From: Sinorhizobium saheli
GTDB taxonomy: Bacteria > Pseudomonadota > Alphaproteobacteria > Rhizobiales > Rhizobiaceae
Assembly: GCF_001651875.1 (NCBI RefSeq)
Contig: NZ_LNQB01000073.1
Coordinates: 248,001 to 312,000, forward strand
Length of the DNA: 64,000 nt
Direction: 5' to 3'
Part shown: piece after piece, positions 8,876 through 20,605 of the stretch
Numbering within the stretch: the stretch's first letter is position 1
How the letters are laid out: every line of letters begins with the position of its first letter
The notes under the pieces: generated by a model
Databases searched by the model: none
The model's input: only the letters and a program-made list of their open reading frames with translations
What the model was told of the DNA's origin: nothing
Translations under genes and position numbers: made by a program

Positions 8876-8878
8876 TTA
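8777..8878. repeat. Family C dispersed repeat, copy 1
   Basis: About 100 bases running GAGCGGAGTGCGCTCG ... GTATTCGTGCGACGCCAGG, TGATCCCACCTGACTGCA, ATGCTTTA. It is closely similar to 17622-17727 and 58996-59097 and to a shortened copy at 48975-49031. Its last three bases (8876-8878) are the complement of the TAA stop of the leftward DUF1499 gene. Confidence 0.8.
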
Positions 8879-9784
8879 GTCGCCGGCGATCCCCAGCAGT
8901 TCGGCGTCGAGCGCCCGTAGGAACTCTTCCGCAAAGGCGGCGCTCATGCCGAGATCGTGCTGGCCGTAGCGCGACGCGACGCGCACGTCGACAAAGGTCG
9001 TCTCCGCCTCCTCGCGCAGCCTGATCAGCACGTCGAAGCGGAACCCGACGACGAGGGTGCGCCATTCGCCCTGCAGCACGATATCGCCGGAGCGCCGGCC
9101 GGGGATGATGCCGTCGATATCAGGGGCGGGCCGCGCTGCGGGCACCGGAATGACATCCAGCTCCGTGTTCGCATCCGCCCCGGCGCCGGGCCGCACGGCA
9201 AGGTCCCCGAGGTCGGGCCGCGCATTCTCGACCCCGAGTTCGGCGGTGGCGGAGATGCGCGTTGCCTCGACGACCTTGCGCACCCCCTGGAACACCCGGT
9301 CGAGCGCACCGTCGTAGCGCCTGCCGGTGAGGCCGGGATAGGCGGCGATCTGGGCTTCGCGGTCCCCGGGCGTCACGGCCGGATTGCGCTTGATCCAGCT
9401 CGCCTGCGTCTCCGGCTGCCGGATCCAGGGTGGCGGCGTCACGGTGTCGGTGCTGATATCGTAGATCGCCGGCAGGGTCATGTACTGCACGGCGCCGTAG
9501 CCAAGGAAACCGAGCGGAAGCGCCGCGTAGAAAAGCGCCGACACCGAAGCCTTGCCGCCGATCGCCGCCACCTGCCAGAGGCGCGTCAACCCGACCGCAG
9601 CGAGCACGACGGCAAGAAGCGCCAGCGCGCCGGCGAAAAGCGCCAGCGCCAGAAAATGCGGCGTGGTCAGCGGACCGAAGCGATGCGCCAGGAGCGACAG
9701 CAGCGAAAGCACGAAGGCGATACGGGCGAACCGGCGCGCCCAGTGGGCGGCATGGGAATAGGGACGTTCGTAGCGAACAAGCAT
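8876..9784 (-). CDS. DUF1499 domain membrane protein
   Basis: A 302-residue protein. The N-terminal third has three to four hydrophobic segments (about residues 20-35, 43-68, 82-100), and the C-terminal two thirds form a DUF1499 domain beginning at AIYDISTDTVTPPPW. DUF1499 proteins are widespread in proteobacteria and plastids; their role is unknown. The TAA stop lies exactly at the edge of a family C repeat, so the last codon may have been set by repeat insertion. No operon partner: the next gene is divergent. Confidence 0.85.
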   Translation of the reverse strand: MLVRYERPYSHAAHWARRFARIAFVLSLLSLLAHRFGPLTTPHFLALALFAGALALLAVVLAAVGLTRLWQVAAIGGKASVSALFYAALPLGFLGYGAVQYMTLPAIYDISTDTVTPPPWIRQPETQASWIKRNPAVTPGDREAQIAAYPGLTGRRYDGALDRVFQGVRKVVEATRISATAELGVENARPDLGDLAVRPGAGADANTELDVIPVPAARPAPDIDGIIPGRRSGDIVLQGEWRTLVVGFRFDVLIRLREEAETTFVDVRVASRYGQHDLGMSAAFAEEFLRALDAELLGIAGD

Positions 9785-9840
9785 CTAACGGAATCAATCC
9801 CCGAGGCGGAACAGACCCCGCCTTCTTACTGCATGAATTG

Positions 9841-9860
9841 CGAAATCGGAATCGATTTCG
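9841..9860. repeat. Short palindrome of the AAATCG-N4-CGATTT type
   Basis: Arms CGAAATCG and CGATTTCG around GAAT. A similar palindrome preceded by the same CTGCAT tag occurs at 32059-32074, suggesting a small dispersed element rather than a gene-specific operator. Confidence 0.4.
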
Positions 9861-9982
9861 GAATTTCGGGACGGAGGTTCGTGGGGCACGGAACGTGAGC
9901 ACTCCCCGCAAGAGCGGAATTTCCGGTTGTATCAATCATGCCCTGCTGCTCTTGCGCGAGCGCCGCAAATTCGCCATTCTCG

Positions 9983-9997
9983 TTAACGACTTATTAA
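9983..9997 (+). promoter_or_regulatory. Candidate CtrA box (TTAA-N7-TTAA)
   Basis: TTAACGACTTATTAA matches the full CtrA consensus of alphaproteobacteria exactly. It lies about 205 bases before the start of 10202-10591 and about 199 bases before that of the divergent DUF1499 gene, so either could be controlled. The match is by sequence only. Confidence 0.45.
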
Positions 9998-10201
9998 GGT
10001 TCGGGATTCCGATCGCGGCCGCCGCGACCGGGCAAGTCAAACCGGAAGCCACAGCACCGCGCGTCTTGTCGGACGCGCAAAGGTCGCCGTAGCACTTTGA
10101 ATTGCTGCCTGTCCTCGTCCTTCAATCGCGGTCGATCGAAGGAGACATGCAGCAGGCCGGCGCCGGACACAGGAGGCGCCGCCAACCAACGGAGAGTCAA
10201 C

Positions 10202-10591
10202 ATGGCCGCAGCGCAGACAACCATGGATACCGCCCTCCCTGCCCCGCCGATCGCCGCCGCAGACGCCGCGCTGCCGATGGCCCTTCTCGAGCTGGAGCTT
10301 TCCCTTGATCGCTTTTCCGGCAACAAGGACGATTTTACCGGTTTCGTCCGGACCGTGGCGGACGACATCGGCGGCGAGTTCCTCTTCGCCCTGCCGGCCT
10401 CCGGCCTCGTCGACGATTGCCTGACGATCGCCGCCTTGCGTCATGGCGAGACCGACGGGAAGGCGCCGATGATCCTCTTCGTTTGCCTCGACAAGGATGG
10501 CAGCACCGTTCGCGTCGAGCAGCCGGGCGAGCGCACCGCGGGCCTCAAGAGCTTCACCGAGGCCTTCGTCGGCGTCCTGGAGCGCATCTGA
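10202..10591 (+). CDS. Hypothetical protein, 129 residues
   Basis: Not recognised. The ATG at 10202 follows a good GGAGAGTCAAC ribosome-binding sequence and gives a 129-residue soluble protein: an alanine/proline-rich leader (to about residue 25), then an alternating alpha/beta pattern (ALLELELSLDRFSGNKDDF..., ILFVCLDKDGS) with no signal peptide or membrane helix. Codon use is typical of the genome. A CtrA-type box lies upstream. It may be a Rhizobiaceae-specific protein. Confidence 0.7.
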   Translation: MAAAQTTMDTALPAPPIAAADAALPMALLELELSLDRFSGNKDDFTGFVRTVADDIGGEFLFALPASGLVDDCLTIAALRHGETDGKAPMILFVCLDKDGSTVRVEQPGERTAGLKSFTEAFVGVLERI

Positions 10592-10769
10592 AGGCGCGGC
10601 CCGATTGACCGGCCGTGCCGGTCGGGCGCATGATATCGTTCGATTGAATCGCGCCCCACGGACTTGTCACGCGTCGGCGCCAAGCGCCCTCTCGGCGTGC
10701 AGCGATCGCCCCACCACTTTGGCCGCCGGTCCCGGTCGTCGCAAGCGGGCGCCGATCAGGAGGGCGAGG

Positions 10770-11051
10770 ATGAAAGGCATGACCACGAGACTGTTGACGG
10801 TTGCGGCGGCCGGGCTGCTCATTGCCGCATGCCAGAGCATGACGCCGGAAGAGCGCCGAGCGAGGGACGAGAATACCTGCGCCTCCTACGGCTTCCGCCG
10901 CGGCACCGACGCATTCGCCGCCTGTCTGCAGCGTATCGACCTCGACCGCCGCGCCGAAAGGCGCGCCTTCCGCTACAGCAACGACCCGCTGATCTGGGGC
11001 CCGTACTACCACCCGGTCGTCATCGAGCGGCGCGTGATCGTAAGGCAGTGA
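10770..11051 (+). CDS. Small lipoprotein, 93 residues
   Basis: Starts at ATG 10770 after a strong AGGAGGGCGAGG ribosome-binding sequence. The signal MKGMTTRLLTVAAAGLLIAAC has a lipobox IAAC. The mature part is short and charged (MTPEERRARDENTCASYGFRRGT, ACLQRIDLDRRAERR) and ends in a Tyr/Pro-rich segment. This type of small lipoprotein is common in Rhizobiales; function unknown. Confidence 0.8.
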   Translation: MKGMTTRLLTVAAAGLLIAACQSMTPEERRARDENTCASYGFRRGTDAFAACLQRIDLDRRAERRAFRYSNDPLIWGPYYHPVVIERRVIVRQ

Positions 11052-11078
11052 TTGCACCGTCATGGCTGAAACTGACTT

Positions 11079-11205
11079 GCCCCTCTCCTCGGGTTTAACG
11101 CGAGGACTCTTCCCGCACGCGGGGAGAGGGGACGAAGGCGGCGCCGCAAGTCCCTTCTCCCCGTCAAAACGGGGAGAAGGTGTCGGCAGGCGGATGAGGG
11201 GCGCG
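11079..11205. repeat. RIME-like palindromic repeat (family A), inverted copy
   Basis: Carries CCCTCTCCTCGGGTTTAACG, a CGCACGCGGGGAGAGG hairpin, TTCTCCCCGTCAAAACGGGGAGAA and GGCGGATGAGGGG, i.e. the modules of 7493-7622 in the opposite order. It lies between a small lipoprotein gene and the 3' end of ppdK. Confidence 0.75.
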
Positions 11206-11225
11206 CGGGCCGGCAGCAGAACCCG

Positions 11226-13916
<2,691 letters not shown>

Positions 13917-14054
13917 GCCTGTTCTCCACCCAGAAACAGCTTTTCGAGACGATCTACAGTATATGGTTCGCACTGAAAATGCACTCGGCGAAGATTTTTG
14001 CTGCGGTGCATCAAATTTGAGAAGAGGTCGCCACCGGATCGGGTGAGAGGACCG

Positions 14055-17000
14055 TCAGACGGCCTCCCGCATGCGCTCGGCCGTCTGCAGGTCGACCGAG
14101 ACGAGCTGCGAGACGCCCTGCTCCGCCATGGTGACGCCGAACAGCCGGTTCATCCGGGCCATGGTGATCGGATTGTGGGTGATGATGACGAACCGGGTCT
14201 CGGTCGAGGCCGCCATTTCGTCCATCAGGTTGCAATAGCGCTCGACATTGTGGTCGTCGAGCGGCGCGTCGACCTCGTCGAGGACGCAGATCGGCGCCGG
14301 ATTGGTCAGGAACACGGCGAAGATCAGTGCCATCGCCGTCAGCGCCTGCTCGCCGCCCGAAAGCAGCGTCATCGTCTGCGGCTTCTTGCCGGGCGGACGG
14401 GCCAGGATTTCGAGGCCGGCCTCCAGCGGATCGTCGCTCTCGATCAGTTGCAACTCCGCCGTGCCGCCGCCGAAGAGATGGGTGAAGAGCCGCTGGAATT
14501 GTGCATTGACCACGTCGAAGGCGGCGATCAACCGCTCGCGGCCCTCGCGATTGAGGTTCTGGATGGCGGTCCGGAGCTTGCGGATCGCCTCGATGACGTC
14601 GTCGCGCTCCTTGAGCAGCGCCGCCAGCCGTTCGGAAAGCTCCTTCTGCTCCTCGTCGGCCCTTAGGTTGACGGCACCGAGCCGCTCCCGCTCGATCTTC
14701 AGCCGCTCGAGCTCGCGCTCGATGGCGCGCATGTCGGGCGCCGCCTCTTCGGCGGCAAGTCCCGTCAACCGCATCACTTCGTGCGGCGCACAGGAAAGGG
14801 CTTCCTGGATGCGCGCTTCGATCTCGACGCGCCGCTCGCGCGCGGAAACGAGCCGCTCCTCGGCCCGGCCCCGCTTTTCGCGCGCCTCCGCCAGTTCCGA
14901 TAGCGCCGTCGCAGCGAGGCGATCGGCTTCGCGCTGGCGGCTTTCCGCCTCGGCGAGGCGATCGGCCGCCTCGCGGCGCGACGCTTCGGCCTTCTGCAAC
15001 TCGTTCATCAGCGCGCGGCGCTTGTCGTCGAACTCGTCGGGCGCGTCGATGAGTTCCTCGACCTCCTCGCGCGCTTCCGCCTCACGCTCGCGCAGCGTCG
15101 CGATGTGCTCCTCGGCGCTCGCCGCCCTCGCCTGCCAGGTGTCGCGTTCCGCGGCAATCGCCGAAAGCCGGCGCAGGCGCGCCTCGTTTTCGCGGGCGAG
15201 CCCGTCATGGGCAGCGCGTGCCTCAGCGACGGCGGCGCGGTCGGTCGCGACTTCCGAGGTCCCGTCGCGCAGCCTGAGATCAAGGTCGGAAAGATCGGGC
15301 TGGTCACCCAGGGCTTCGTTTGCCGCCTCGATCTGCTCGGCAACCTCCTCGACCTGGGCTTCGAGCTGCAGCTTCGTTTCGGCAAGCACCGCGCGGCGGC
15401 GACCGAGATCGCCGGAGGCCCGCTCGGCGGCTGCGAGCGCCTCGCGCGCTTCGGCCAATTGCCGGGCGATCATGCGCTGCGCCTCGCGCGAAAGCCTGAG
15501 CCGCTCGTCCGCCGCGCGGATGCGCTGGCCGGCGGCGGCAAGATCCGCCTCGGCCCGACGCAGGGCCTCCTCCGCCTCTTCCGCTTCGCCCTCGAGCTCG
15601 GTCAGGCGGTTCTTCTGCGCGAGCCGCAAGGCTGCGGCACTCGGCGCCTCCGAACCCATGACGTGGCCGTCCCAGCGCCAGACGGCGCCTTCCCTGGTCA
15701 CCAGCCGCTGCCCGCTCTTCAAGAGCGGTTGCAGGCGCTCCGCCTCGGCCTCGCCTTCGACGATGCCGATCTGCCTGAGGGTTCGCCGGAGCGCCTCGGG
15801 TCCGTGCACGTAATCGATCAACGGCGAAGCGCCCGCCGGCAGGGCGGGATCGTCCTCGTGATCGCCGGGCATGCGCCAATGGGAGGGGGCTGCCTGCTCG
15901 AGCGGCGAGTCGAGGTCGTCGCCGAGCGCCGCGCCGAGCGCCGTCTCGTAGCCGCGCTCGACCTTCATCTCCTCGACCACCGCCGGATAGGCGCTGGCGC
16001 CGACCGCCTCCAGCATCCGGCGGATCGTGCGCGCTTCGGTCTCGATGCCGTTCAGGACCGCGCGCGCCCGGTCGACCGGCGGCCGGGCGGCAGCCTCTTC
16101 GGCGCGGGCGGCGGCAAGGCTCTCTTCGATGGCGATCACCGCCGCCTCCGCCTCCTCGAGCGCCGCTTCCGCAACCTCCACCTGCCCCTGCTTCTCATGC
16201 GGATCGGGCAACGCCGCCATCCGGCGGTCGAGCTCGTCGATTTCGCGCGCCTGATCCGAAAGCTGGCGGGCGAGACGCGCCTGCCTGTCGGCGAGTTCGC
16301 GCAGCGTCCTTTCGATCTGGTTGCGCGCCGCCTGCGCCTCGGCGCGCTCGGCCGTCAGGCGGGCGAGACCGGCTTCGCTTCCGGAAAGCTTCTCGTTTGC
16401 CGCCTCCAGCCTCTCGCGCAGCTCGGCGGCGCGGTCGTCCGCCTCGGCAAGCACGTCCTCGAGCTCCGCCTCCTCCTCATCGAGGCGGGCAAGAATGCCG
16501 GCATTGTCGGCGACCAGTCGCTCTTCGCGGGCGATGTCCTCGGCCAGTTGCGCGAGCCGCCGCTGCAACTCGTCGCGGCGGCGCAGGATGCGCCCGGCAT
16601 CCTCCTCGAGCTGCGCGCGGGCGATCTGCAGCCGCTGCAGAGCCGCGGCGAGCTTCGCCTCGTTCTCGCGCAGCTCCGGCAGCTTGAGGCTCGCGACCGC
16701 CTGTTCCTTGGCGGCTTCCATCTGCGCCTGCGCCTTTTCGGCGACGAGCGCGGTGATCTGGTTCAGCTGGCTCGTTGCCTCGGCTTCCGCCTCCTTGGCC
16801 TGCACCCAGCGGATATGGAAGAGGATCGCCTCGTGCCGGCGGATCTCCGCCGAGAGCATCTTGAACCGGTTGGCCTGGCGCGACTGGCGCTTCAGGCTTT
16901 CGATCTGGCTTTCGAGCTGCGAGGTGACGTCGTCGAGCCGCTCGAGATTGGCCTCCGCCGCCTTCAGCCTGAGTTCCGCCTCGTGCCGGCGCGAATGCAG

Positions 17001-17516
17001 GCCCGAAATGCCGGCCGCCTCCTCGAGCAGTTGCCGGCGCGCCTGGGGCTTGGCGGCGATCAGCTCGCCGATACGGCCCTGCCCGACCATCGACGGCGAG
17101 CGGGCGCCGGTCGAGGCATCGGCGAACAGCAGTTGCACGTCCTTGGCGCGCGCCTCCTTGCCGTTGATGCGGTAGACCGAGCCCTGCTCGCGCTCGATCC
17201 GCCGCGTCACCTGGATCTCGTCGCTGTCGTTGAAGGCGGCCGGCGCGGTGCGGTCGCCGTTGTCGAGATAGAGCCCGACCTCCGCCGTGTTGCGCGCCGG
17301 GCGGTTGCCCGAGCCGGAGAAGATCACGTCGTCCATGCCGGAGGCGCGCATGTTCTTGTAGGAATTCTCGCCCATCACCCAGCGCAGCGCCTCGACGAGG
17401 TTGGACTTGCCGCAGCCGTTCGGACCGACGACGCCGGTCAAGCCCCGCTCGATGATGAACTCCGTCGGTTCCACGAAGGACTTGAAGCCGAGCAGGCGAA
17501 GTTTTGTGAATTTCAT
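14055..17516 (-). CDS. smc: Chromosome segregation protein SMC
   Basis: The 1153-residue ATPase of the bacterial condensin complex. Walker A GPNGCGKS is at residues 31-38; the ABC signature [11 protein letters not shown] and Walker [15 protein letters not shown] lie in the last 105 residues. Between them are two very long Glu/Ala/Arg-rich coiled coils broken by a globular hinge near residues 520-620. The start [14 protein letters not shown] at 17516 is the conserved SMC N-terminus; the frame stays open upstream only through a repeat. Neighbours (DsbA-like gene, DUF721, mutY) are the usual Rhizobiales arrangement. Confidence 0.96.
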   Translation of the reverse strand: MKFTKLRLLGFKSFVEPTEFIIERGLTGVVGPNGCGKSNLVEALRWVMGENSYKNMRASGMDDVIFSGSGNRPARNTAEVGLYLDNGDRTAPAAFNDSDEIQVTRRIEREQGSVYRINGKEARAKDVQLLFADASTGARSPSMVGQGRIGELIAAKPQARRQLLEEAAGISGLHSRRHEAELRLKAAEANLERLDDVTSQLESQIESLKRQSRQANRFKMLSAEIRRHEAILFHIRWVQAKEAEAEATSQLNQITALVAEKAQAQMEAAKEQAVASLKLPELRENEAKLAAALQRLQIARAQLEEDAGRILRRRDELQRRLAQLAEDIAREERLVADNAGILARLDEEEAELEDVLAEADDRAAELRERLEAANEKLSGSEAGLARLTAERAEAQAARNQIERTLRELADRQARLARQLSDQAREIDELDRRMAALPDPHEKQGQVEVAEAALEEAEAAVIAIEESLAAARAEEAAARPPVDRARAVLNGIETEARTIRRMLEAVGASAYPAVVEEMKVERGYETALGAALGDDLDSPLEQAAPSHWRMPGDHEDDPALPAGASPLIDYVHGPEALRRTLRQIGIVEGEAEAERLQPLLKSGQRLVTREGAVWRWDGHVMGSEAPSAAALRLAQKNRLTELEGEAEEAEEALRRAEADLAAAGQRIRAADERLRLSREAQRMIARQLAEAREALAAAERASGDLGRRRAVLAETKLQLEAQVEEVAEQIEAANEALGDQPDLSDLDLRLRDGTSEVATDRAAVAEARAAHDGLARENEARLRRLSAIAAERDTWQARAASAEEHIATLREREAEAREEVEELIDAPDEFDDKRRALMNELQKAEASRREAADRLAEAESRQREADRLAATALSELAEAREKRGRAEERLVSARERRVEIEARIQEALSCAPHEVMRLTGLAAEEAAPDMRAIERELERLKIERERLGAVNLRADEEQKELSERLAALLKERDDVIEAIRKLRTAIQNLNREGRERLIAAFDVVNAQFQRLFTHLFGGGTAELQLIESDDPLEAGLEILARPPGKKPQTMTLLSGGEQALTAMALIFAVFLTNPAPICVLDEVDAPLDDHNVERYCNLMDEMAASTETRFVIITHNPITMARMNRLFGVTMAEQGVSQLVSVDLQTAERMREAV

Positions 17517-17549
17517 GAGGGGCACGCTGGGGCGGGGAGCGACCCGTAT

Positions 17550-17593
17550 CCCCCTCTGCCCTGCCGGGCATCTCCCCCACAAGGGGGGAGAAT
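17550..17593. repeat. Palindromic repeat (family B), left copy
   Basis: CCCCCTCTGCCCTGCCGGGC followed by ATCTCCCCCACAAGGGGGGAGA. An inverted copy is at 17797-17840, so the pair brackets the family C copy 17622-17727. Confidence 0.7.
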
Positions 17594-17621
17594 GACAAGC
17601 GGCAAGGCCGCGCTCCGCCAA

Positions 17622-17727
17622 CTGGAGCGGGATGCGCTCACTTGCGTTCGCGCCACCGCCCTATCTGTTTGTTTTTGCCGCATTTGTGCAACGTCAGGTG
17701 ATTCCACCCGACTGCAAAATGCTTTAG
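17622..17727. repeat. Family C dispersed repeat, copy 2
   Basis: Close match to copies at 8777-8878 and 58996-59097, ending GCAAAATGCTTTA. Unlike the other three copies it does not adjoin a stop codon; it lies between two inverted family B repeats. Confidence 0.8.
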
Positions 17728-17796
17728 CGTTCGCATCGGTCAATGAATGTTGCGGCACCGGCAGCCTGACCTTTGCGCAGGGCGGCGCGCCCAGCC

Positions 17797-17840
17797 ACTC
17801 TCCCCCCATGTGGGGGAGATGCCCGGCAGGGCAGAGGGGG
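17797..17840. repeat. Palindromic repeat (family B), inverted right copy
   Basis: CTCTCCCCCCATGTGGGGGAG then ATGCCCGGCAGGGCAGAGGG, the reverse complement arrangement of 17550-17593. Confidence 0.7.
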
Positions 17841-17909
17841 TTTTCCCTCGAAGCAGCAAAAACGGGCGCACGGCTGCGGCCGTCGCCCGTTGTCAGGAAA
17901 AGCGAAGGA

Positions 17910-18719
17910 TCAGAGCTTGCTGTCGATGAGGGCCGACATAACGTCAACCGACATGTCCCCCGAATAGTGCTCGCCATTGACGAAGAAGGTCGGCGTCGAC
18001 TTGACGCCGAAGTCCTTGGCGCCCCTCTGCATGACTGCATTCACATCATCCAGAAGTTTTTGGTTCGTCAAGCAGGCCTCGAAGCTCTCCTGTGTAAAAC
18101 CGGCAAGTTTCGACATCTGCAGCAGCGCATCGCGGCCGTTCTGGGCGGCGGCCCATTGTTCCTGCTGCTTGAAGAGCATGGAGATCATCGGGAAATACTG
18201 CCCCTCCGGCGCGCAGCGCGCCAGCATGAAGGCGGCCGCGGCGCGCGGGTCGAAGGGGAACTCCCGAACGATGAAGCGCACTTTGCCGCTGTCGATGTAT
18301 TTCGCCTTGATCGCGTCGAAGGTCTCGTTGTGGAAATTGGCGCAGTGCGGGCAGGTCATCGACATGTACTCGACGATCGTCACCGGCGCATTGGCCTCGC
18401 CGAGAGCCATTTCCGGCAGCGCACCCGGCTCCATCAGCTTGGCCACGTCGACCGTGCCTTCCGGCTGCGGCAGCTCGACCTTGGCAGCCGGCGGAGAAGC
18501 CTGCGCCACCTCGGTCGCCGTGGGCTTCGCCTCGGAAGCGGCGGGCGTCGCAGCGGTGGAGCCGGTGGTCGTCGCGTCCGCGCTGGTGGTCGCCTCGGCC
18601 GGCGCCTTGGAAGCCGCCTCCTTCTTCTCGTCGCTGCAGGCGGCAAGCACAAGCGCGATCGCCGCAACGGCGACACCGCTCAGCAGGCGTTTCGGAAGGC
18701 TCTTCTCGGAAGCGGACAT
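17910..18719 (-). CDS. DsbA-family thiol:disulfide protein, lipoprotein
   Basis: A 269-residue protein. MSASEKSLPKRLLSGVAVAAIALVLAAC is a lipoprotein signal (lipobox LAAC), followed by an Ala/Thr/Pro-rich linker to about residue 80 and a DsbA/thioredoxin-like domain. The redox motif is CPHC in MSMTCPHCANFHNETF, and the cis-Pro region is FGVKSTPTFFVNGEHYSG. It probably acts in the cell envelope in disulfide formation or reduction; rhizobia carry several such paralogues. The start at 18719 is chosen because the signal begins there. It is in the conserved mutY/DUF721/dsbA/smc neighbourhood. Confidence 0.9.
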   Translation of the reverse strand: MSASEKSLPKRLLSGVAVAAIALVLAACSDEKKEAASKAPAEATTSADATTTGSTAATPAASEAKPTATEVAQASPPAAKVELPQPEGTVDVAKLMEPGALPEMALGEANAPVTIVEYMSMTCPHCANFHNETFDAIKAKYIDSGKVRFIVREFPFDPRAAAAFMLARCAPEGQYFPMISMLFKQQEQWAAAQNGRDALLQMSKLAGFTQESFEACLTNQKLLDDVNAVMQRGAKDFGVKSTPTFFVNGEHYSGDMSVDVMSALIDSKL

Positions 18720-18851
18720 GGACAGGACCCGTGTTCTATGAGGGAAATTTGAAGCGTGATTTCGATAACTTGCCGGATGCGGGCGGGCAAGGGGGGCTGC
18801 ATCGACAGCATTCAAAGAATTGTGACCGCATGAAGGACGCAGCGCTGCATG

Positions 18852-19466
18852 CTATCGCTTGCGCGAGGAAAGCACGGCCGTGCCGAGCCGCGCCAGCGCC
18901 GTCTTCAGCGCCTCGCTCTCGATGCCCTCGATCATGGATTCGAGCCGGCGGGCGGCCTCGCCGGCAAGCGGCCGCGGCGGACGATAGCGTCTGGGCGGAG
19001 CCGCCACCGGCTTCTGCACGATGCGGACCTGGCCGATCGCATGAAAGCCGAAGAAGCCGTTGATGCGCTGGATCAGCTCGCCCTGCGCATGGGTCAGGAA
19101 GAGCGCCCGCGCGCCCTCGCAGGCGACCGTGAGCACGCCCGGCTGGTAGCCGCCCTCGGCGCCGAGTTCGGCGGCGCGGCGCGGCCAGCCGATTTTCTCG
19201 GGCCTGGTGCAATCGGCGAACTCTTCGCCGGCGATCTCGTCCCACGAGCCGAGCAGCATCGTGTTGATGCCGGCACGCTTGGCCAGCACCGGATCGATCA
19301 GCCCGTTGGCGACCTCGCTGATCTGGACGACGCCCTGGCGGGGCTTTGCTTCACGCACGGAAGGACTTTCTGTTTGCAATTGCGATGGGGCCTTGCGGCC
19401 GAAGATGGCGTCCGCCAAGTATAGGCCGGAAAAGGACTCCCCGGCAAATGCTCCGCGAAACCCCAC
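18852..19466 (-). CDS. DUF721 (DciA-like) protein
   Basis: Up to 204 residues with a DUF721 domain from about residue 40 (ISEVANGLIDPVLAKRAGINTMLLGSWDEIAGEEFADCTRPEKI) followed by a hydrophobic KH-like stretch. DciA, a DUF721 protein, loads the replicative helicase in many bacteria lacking DnaC/DnaI, so a replication role is likely but inferred. The ATG at 19466 would overlap the divergent mutY start by 19 bases. In-frame alternatives TTG 19379 and GTG 19358 would leave room for a promoter and still contain the domain, so the true start is uncertain. Confidence 0.8.
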   Translation of the reverse strand: MGFRGAFAGESFSGLYLADAIFGRKAPSQLQTESPSVREAKPRQGVVQISEVANGLIDPVLAKRAGINTMLLGSWDEIAGEEFADCTRPEKIGWPRRAAELGAEGGYQPGVLTVACEGARALFLTHAQGELIQRINGFFGFHAIGQVRIVQKPVAAPPRRYRPPRPLAGEAARRLESMIEGIESEALKTALARLGTAVLSSRKR

Positions 19467-20533
19467 AGGCGATCGACGCCGCCCTCCTCCTCGACTGGTA
19501 CGACCGCCACCACCGCGATCTGCCGTGGCGGGTCTCGCCGCCGATGGCGCTGAGGGGCGCGATCGCGAACCCCTACCACGTCTGGCTGTCCGAGGTGATG
19601 CTGCAGCAGACGACGGTCCAGGCGGTCAAGGCCTATTTCGAGAAGTTCCTCGCTTTATGGCCGACGGTCGAAGATCTCGCCGCCGCCGCGACGGAGGACG
19701 TGATGAAGGCCTGGGCGGGGCTTGGCTACTATGCCCGCGCCCGCAATCTGAAGAAATGCGCCGAAACGGTGGCGCGCGAGCACGGCGGCCGCTTTCCGGA
19801 CAGCGAGGAAGGGCTGAAGGCCTTGCCGGGCATCGGCGACTACACCGCGGCCGCCATCGCGGCGATCGCCTTCAACCGCCGAAGCGCCGTGCTCGACGGC
19901 AATGTCGAGCGGGTGATTTCCCGGCTTTATGCCATCGAGACGCCGCTGCCGGCCGCCAAGCCGGAAATGCGGGCCCTGGTTTACTCCCTCACCCCGGCCG
20001 ATCGGCCGGGCGACTTCGCCCAGGCGATGATGGATCTCGGCGCGACGATCTGCACCCCGAAGCGGCCGGCGTGCGCGCTCTGTCCCTTTCGCGGCAACTG
20101 CCGGGCGCTTGCCGTCGCCGACCCGGAGACATTTCCCCGCAAGGCCGCCAGGAAGGAAAAGCCGCTGCGCCTCGGCGCCGCCTTCGTCGCGATCGACGGT
20201 TCCGAGGCCGTTTATCTCAGGAAGCGCCCCGAGAGCGGCCTGCTCGGCGGCATGACGGAAGTCCCCGGCACGGACTGGACGTCGCGCCGCGACGGCGACA
20301 CCTCCATTGCCGCGCAGCCCTTTGCCGCACACTGGGAGCCCTGCGGGAGCGTCAGTCACGTCTTCACGCATTTCGAGTTGCGCCTTTCCGTCTACCGCGC
20401 CATTGTCGACGGCGCCCGGCCCGGCATGCATGGCTGGTGGGAGCCGATCGCGACGCTCGCGGAGCAGGCGCTCCCGTCTGTGATGAAGAAGGCGATCGCG
20501 CAGGCTATTCCGCAGGCCTTCAAAAGCGGCTAG
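19448..20533 (+). CDS. mutY: A/G-specific adenine glycosylase
   Basis: Base-excision repair enzyme removing A mispaired with 8-oxoG. The 361-residue protein has the catalytic Glu49 in SEVMLQQTTV, the HhH motif LPGIGDYTAAAI (126-137) with Asp150, the [4Fe-4S] cysteines C202-x6-C209-x2-C212-x5-C218, and a C-terminal NUDIX-like 8-oxoG recognition domain (GGMTEVPGTDW). ATG 19448 gives the usual N-terminus (IDAALLLDWYDRHHRDLPWR). It is divergent from the DUF721 gene with overlapping 5' ends if the longest DUF721 start is used. Confidence 0.95.
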   Translation: MLRETPQAIDAALLLDWYDRHHRDLPWRVSPPMALRGAIANPYHVWLSEVMLQQTTVQAVKAYFEKFLALWPTVEDLAAAATEDVMKAWAGLGYYARARNLKKCAETVAREHGGRFPDSEEGLKALPGIGDYTAAAIAAIAFNRRSAVLDGNVERVISRLYAIETPLPAAKPEMRALVYSLTPADRPGDFAQAMMDLGATICTPKRPACALCPFRGNCRALAVADPETFPRKAARKEKPLRLGAAFVAIDGSEAVYLRKRPESGLLGGMTEVPGTDWTSRRDGDTSIAAQPFAAHWEPCGSVSHVFTHFELRLSVYRAIVDGARPGMHGWWEPIATLAEQALPSVMKKAIAQAIPQAFKSG

Positions 20534-20605
20534 GCAAAGCACGCGCAGGAGAGAGGCACTCCGACCGCCGCTCGCTTCAATCACAGGATCGCACAGGGAT
20601 CGTCA

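Larger units (their letters stand above)
9785..10201. other. 417-base divergent intergenic region with a CtrA-type box
   Basis: Separates the leftward DUF1499 gene from the rightward gene 10202-10591. It holds a palindrome (9841-9860) and a perfect TTAA-N7-TTAA motif (9983-9997), both listed separately. No gene recognised. Confidence 0.6.

Noticed and set aside
15105-18752. 1215-codon open frame on the plus strand
   Set aside because: Antisense to smc; long frames opposite real genes are expected at this GC content, and the translation is low-complexity with no family resemblance.
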